Positions 7,974-9,583 of a stretch of DNA of 9,583 nucleotides are shown piece by piece (within the stretch, counting starts at the first letter, position 1; each line of letters begins with the position of its first letter). Location of the stretch: positions 1 to 9,583 of the forward strand of contig CAKTIH010000086.1 of the NCBI GenBank assembly GCA_934565615.1, given 5' to 3'. The position numbers and the translations under genes were made by a program. The notes beneath the pieces are model-generated. The model was given only the letters and a program-made list of their open reading frames with translations, was not told where the DNA came from and ran no database searches. This DNA is from an uncultured Oscillospiraceae bacterium (GTDB taxonomy: Bacteria; Bacillota; Clostridia; Oscillospirales; Oscillospiraceae).

Positions 7974-7987
7974 GATTTGATCCTATT
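7974..7987 (+). other. Left junction of the IS: target half-site, CT core, right donor half
   Basis: Host bases GATTTGATC (7974-7982) in hxsB are followed by core CT (7983-7984) and the first IS bases ATT (7985-7987). The host half matches the target guide at 8077-8087 with one mismatch (T here, C in the guide, at base 7981). CTATT is complementary to the donor guide AATAG (8179-8183). Confidence 0.78.
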
Positions 7988-7992
7988 ACAAT
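7987..7992 (+). promoter_or_regulatory. -10 half of the split bridge-RNA promoter (left end)
   Basis: TACAAT lies two bases inside the left end. In the excised circle it would sit 17 nt downstream of the TTGACT in the right end (9563-9568), giving a near-consensus promoter firing into the bridge RNA. In the inserted state the left half is preceded by host sequence without an obvious -35 at the right distance. The known IS621 element uses the same arrangement. Confidence 0.72.
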
Positions 7993-7998
7993 AAGTTT

Positions 7999-8200
7999 TG
8001 GTTGGAAGCCCAGCATCCGGCTGGGCTTCCTTTCCGTCTCATGCCTAAGCTACAATAAGGGGAGCAACTGGTTGACGATTTGACCCTTGGGCTTAAAAGC
8101 CCGTAATCAAGACTGTCAGCCATCCCCTTATTGCAGCGTTCGATTTGAGCAGGTTGAGCCATAGAGTTCGCGTCACCCAATAGATTGAATCGGCAATGAG
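7999..8200 (+). ncRNA. Predicted IS110 bridge RNA with target- and donor-binding loops
   Basis: The RNA would start about 7 nt past the -10 box; its 3' end is approximate. A 5' hairpin (8004-8030) comes first. The target loop is closed by GCTACAATAAGGGGA (8049-8063) with TCCCCTTATTGCAGC (8123-8137; one mismatch) and an inner stem TGGTTGAC (8069-8076) with GTCAGCCA (8115-8122; one G-U). The loop is capped by a GGGCTT/AAGCCC hairpin (8089-8102). Its left strand GATTTGACCCT (8077-8087) matches the host left flank GATTTGATCCT (7974-7984) at 10 of 11 bases. Its right strand AATCAAG (8105-8111) predicts the right flank CTTGATT. The donor loop has a weak stem, CGATTTGA (8141-8148) with TTGAATCG (8185-8192). 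It contains AGCAGGT (8148-8154), identical to the right end, and AATAG (8179-8183), complementary to CTATT at the left end. This layout matches the known IS621 bridge RNA; folding was done by eye. Confidence 0.8.
8004..8030 (+). repeat. Perfect 11-bp inverted repeat (hairpin) at the IS left end
   Basis: GGAAGCCCAGC (8004-8014) and GCTGGGCTTCC (8020-8030) are perfect complements around a 5-nt loop ATCCG. It fits the 5' stem-loop of a bridge RNA. In the inserted state it could also hinder transcription and translation running in from the hxs operon (inference); the trailing TTTCC is too short to call a good terminator. Confidence 0.85.
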
Positions 8201-8245
8201 AAAAAGATGGATTCCGGTTGCAATTCACAGATGGGAGGAATGCAA

Positions 8246-9457
8246 ATGAACTCTGTAGGCATCGACATTTCCAAAGGCAGAAGCACGGTTGCAGTTATGC
8301 GTCCTTTTGGAGAGGTCGTCATCTCGCCCTTTGAAGTCCGTCACACCGTCAGTGAACTGAGCGAACTGGCAAGGCAGCTCAAAAGCCTGGACGGTGAGAC
8401 TCGTGTGGTCATGGAGGCCACGGGAAACTACCATGCGCCGGTGGCAAAGCTGCTCCATGACGCAGGACTGTATGTTTCCGTCGTCAATGCAAAGCTGGTG
8501 CACGGCTACGGGAACAACGATTTGAGGCGGGTCAAGACTGACCGAAAGGATGCCGTAAAACTGGCAAACTACGGTCTTGACCGCTGGCTCACTTTGCCGA
8601 GGTACGTTCCAGAGGAAGATACACGACTGCTGCTGAAGAACTGCTACCGCCAGTACCGGCAGTATTCCAAGGTGCAGACAGTTCTGAAGAACAATCTGAT
8701 CTCATTGCTGGATACGGTGTTTCCAAACGCCAACCGTCTGTTTTCAAGCCCGATCCGCGGGGACGGGAGTGAAAAGTGGGTGGATTTCGTGGCGGAGTTT
8801 TGGCATTGCCGCTGCGTCAGTGATAAATCCGAAAAGGCATTCGCAAACAAATACCAGCGTTGGTGCAGAAAGTACGGCTACAATTTCAGTGAAGCAAAGG
8901 CGCACATCATTCACGCTGAAGCCAGCGGACGCATTGGCGTCATGCCGAAATCCGAAACGACGAAGCTGCTCGTGGAACAGGCTGTTGCGCAGCTCAGGGC
9001 AACTTCTGCGGCACTTGCCGCTCTCAAGCAGGAGATGCAATCATTGGCTTCCCTGCTGCCGGAATATCCCGTTGTCATGGATATGTTCGGGGTAGGCCCA
9101 ACTTTGGGGCCGCAGCTCATAGCTGAAATTGGAGATGTGCGCCGCTTTTATTCTAAGAAAGCGCTTGTGGCCTACGCTGGGCTGGATGCTCCACCAAACG
9201 ATTCCGGCGATGTGACTGGCAGGCACAAGAGCATGAGCAAAGTTGGTGCGTCGTCTCTGCGCCGGACGCTGTTCCTCGTCATGAGCATTTATTTGCAGAC
9301 CGCGCCGCTGGATGAACCAGTCTACCAGTTCATGGACAGGAAACGCGCTGAGGGTAAGCCCTACCGCGTCTACATGATGGCCTCTGCCAACAAGTTTCTG
9401 CGGATCTACTATGCCACTGTAAAAGCCTATCTGGAGTCGCTAGAACACACCGCCTAA
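8246..9457 (+). CDS. IS110-family transposase (DEDD-type bridge-RNA-guided recombinase)
   Basis: The 403-residue protein has the two IS110 domains. The N-terminal RuvC-like DEDD domain shows VGIDISKG (Asp7), VVMEATGNYH (Glu57) and KTDRKDA (Asp99, Asp102). After a helical, coiled-coil-like middle (about 235-268) comes the Tnp_20 domain, with VMDMFGVGPTLGPQLIAEIG (residues 277-296), FYSKKALVAYAGLDAPPNDSG and HKSMSKVGASSLRR. Ser331 of the SKxG motif is the likely nucleophile. The protein would excise and insert the element as a circular intermediate at sites set by the bridge RNA. All key residues are present and there is no frameshift, so it is probably active. ATG 8246 is chosen over in-frame ATGs at 8207 and 8240 because the strong GGGAGGA (8233-8239) is 6 nt from 8246 and because VGIDIS should lie at the extreme N-terminus. 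It lies directly downstream of the bridge RNA on the same strand. Confidence 0.93.
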   Translation: MNSVGIDISKGRSTVAVMRPFGEVVISPFEVRHTVSELSELARQLKSLDGETRVVMEATGNYHAPVAKLLHDAGLYVSVVNAKLVHGYGNNDLRRVKTDRKDAVKLANYGLDRWLTLPRYVPEEDTRLLLKNCYRQYRQYSKVQTVLKNNLISLLDTVFPNANRLFSSPIRGDGSEKWVDFVAEFWHCRCVSDKSEKAFANKYQRWCRKYGYNFSEAKAHIIHAEASGRIGVMPKSETTKLLVEQAVAQLRATSAALAALKQEMQSLASLLPEYPVVMDMFGVGPTLGPQLIAEIGDVRRFYSKKALVAYAGLDAPPNDSGDVTGRHKSMSKVGASSLRRTLFLVMSIYLQTAPLDEPVYQFMDRKRAEGKPYRVYMMASANKFLRIYYATVKAYLESLEHTA

Positions 9458-9481
9458 TCTCTTATCATAAAGCGTTGGCTG

Positions 9482-9513
9482 GCCGCCGTTTCAAATTTGA
9501 GACGCGAAGCGGC
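9482..9513 (+). terminator. Hairpin in the IS right end, possible weak terminator
   Basis: GCCGC (9482-9486) pairs with GCGGC (9509-9513). Inside it CGTTTC (9487-9492) pairs with GAGACG (9499-9504) through one T-G pair, with a CGAA bulge. It lies 25 nt past the transposase stop. The following TTGGTTTGC is not a strong U-run, so termination is uncertain. A smaller TGTGC/GCACA hairpin with a T-rich loop follows at 9523-9539. Confidence 0.4.
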
Positions 9514-9562
9514 TTGGTTTGCTGTGCCCTTTTTGCACACCGCATTATCTTAAAATTTCTAC

Positions 9563-9568
9563 TTGACT
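9563..9568 (+). promoter_or_regulatory. -35 half of the split bridge-RNA promoter (right end)
   Basis: TTGACT sits 15 nt before the right edge of the element. Together with two left-end bases it gives a 17-nt spacer to TACAAT (7987-7992) once the ends are joined. In the inserted state it could drive transcription into whatever lies to the right if a -10 is present there. Confidence 0.72.
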
Positions 9569-9574
9569 TTTCTT

Positions 9575-9583
9575 AGCAGGTCT
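9575..9583 (+). other. Right donor half-site and CT core of the IS
   Basis: AGCAGGT (9575-9581) followed by core CT (9582-9583) is the left-donor half of the recombination site. It matches the donor guide AGCAGGT at 8148-8154 exactly. The guide lacks the CT after AGCAGGT (it reads T then GAG), so pairing probably stops at the core on this strand. Confidence 0.72.

Larger units (their letters stand above)
7536..7994 (+). pseudogene. hxsB: HxsB-like radical SAM maturase, cut after codon 149 by an IS110-family element
   Basis: ATG 7536 has a clear Shine-Dalgarno AGGAG (7522-7526) inside the end of hxsC. The frame gives an N-terminal region of about 85 residues, then CNQNCVYC with Cys93, Cys97 and Cys100 as 4Fe-4S ligands, and FQGGEPLLNFDLI (137-149). 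This Gln-Gly-Gly-Glu-Pro form followed by LLNFDLI is characteristic of HxsB-type maturases. The family is several hundred residues long, so the rest of the barrel and the C-terminal SPASM-like region are missing. The host sequence ends at the CT core (7983-7984); the final codons CTA TTA CAA TAA are supplied by the IS left end, so the stop lies inside the IS promoter -10 box. The truncated product lacks most of the catalytic domain and is almost surely inactive. The remaining part of the gene should lie beyond the right end of the IS. Confidence 0.85.
7985..9583 (+). mobile_element. Complete IS110-family insertion sequence (about 1.6 kb)
   Basis: The left boundary is set by the break in hxsB after the CT core at 7983-7984. 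The right boundary is set by AGCAGGTCT (9575-9583), which matches the donor guide in the element's RNA and ends in CT, the same core. One CT copy belongs to each junction. There are no terminal inverted repeats and no ordinary target duplication, as expected for the IS110 group. The order is left non-coding end with bridge RNA (7985-8245), recombinase (8246-9457), right non-coding end (9458-9583). The long left non-coding end places it in the IS110 rather than the IS1111 group. The window ends exactly at the right core. Confidence 0.85.

Noticed and set aside
8081..8102. GGGCTT/AAGCCC hairpin read as a transcription terminator before the transposase
   Set aside because: It has no U-run after the stem and sits between the two matched guide strands, so it is better explained as the cap of the target-binding loop.
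8744..9095. Overlapping ORFs of about 100 codons on both strands inside the transposase gene
   Set aside because: They are frame shadows of the intact IS110 recombinase; the products show no motifs.
7985..9583. Terminal inverted repeats or a target-site duplication for the IS
   Set aside because: No matching inverted ends are visible, and only the CT dinucleotide is shared. This is expected for the IS110 group, so their absence does not argue against the boundaries.
1..9583. CRISPR array, tRNA or rRNA genes
   Set aside because: No regularly spaced direct repeats, tRNA-like cloverleaf or rRNA sequence was seen.

Overview
The window looks like a chromosomal stretch from an anaerobic, gut-type Firmicute (Clostridia-like). 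The basis is good Shine-Dalgarno sites, densely overlapping same-strand genes, clostridial-style NAD(P)H-dependent flavin oxidoreductases, radical SAM maturases and an A24 prepilin-type peptidase. The species cannot be named from the sequence alone. All supported genes lie on the + strand.

Region 1 (1-1480): the tail of one flavin oxidoreductase of the nitronate monooxygenase/FabK-like class, followed by a complete paralogue. The pair ends at a strong intrinsic terminator. Region 2 (1480-1675): a short intergenic stretch with a good sigma-70-type promoter (TTGAAA, 17 nt, extended -10 TGCTATGCT). Region 3 (1675-7984): a tightly packed operon. In order it encodes a Hanks-type kinase-fold protein whose catalytic Asp is replaced by Asn, a two-TM coiled-coil protein, an HxsD-like protein, a second small HxsD-like protein, a polytopic A24 aspartyl peptidase, an HxsC-like radical SAM enzyme, and the first 149 codons of an HxsB-like radical SAM enzyme. 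The D/C/B genes match the His-Xaa-Ser (Hxs) peptide-maturation system. The embedded prepilin-type peptidase and the pseudokinase/membrane pair make it an unusual variant. No HxsA-like substrate is visible; it would be expected downstream of hxsB, outside the window.

Region 4 (7985-9583): a complete IS110-family element of about 1.6 kb inserted in hxsB. Its left non-coding end carries what reads as a bridge RNA. One internal loop contains a guide matching the host sequence left of the junction (10 of 11 bases). The next loop contains guides matching both ends of the element. All junctions share a CT core. The right end holds a -35 (TTGACT) and the left end a -10 (TACAAT); circularisation would place them exactly 17 nt apart. 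The second target guide predicts the missing right flank (CTTGATT), which would keep the hxsB frame open. The window stops exactly at the right-hand CT core, so the contig probably broke at a repeated IS copy.

Working together (inference): HxsB and HxsC would modify a substrate recognised through HxsD-type small proteins, and the A24 peptidase would cleave a prepilin-like leader at the membrane. The pseudokinase and its membrane partner may sense or scaffold. In this strain the IS has cut hxsB, so the pathway is probably inactive or altered.
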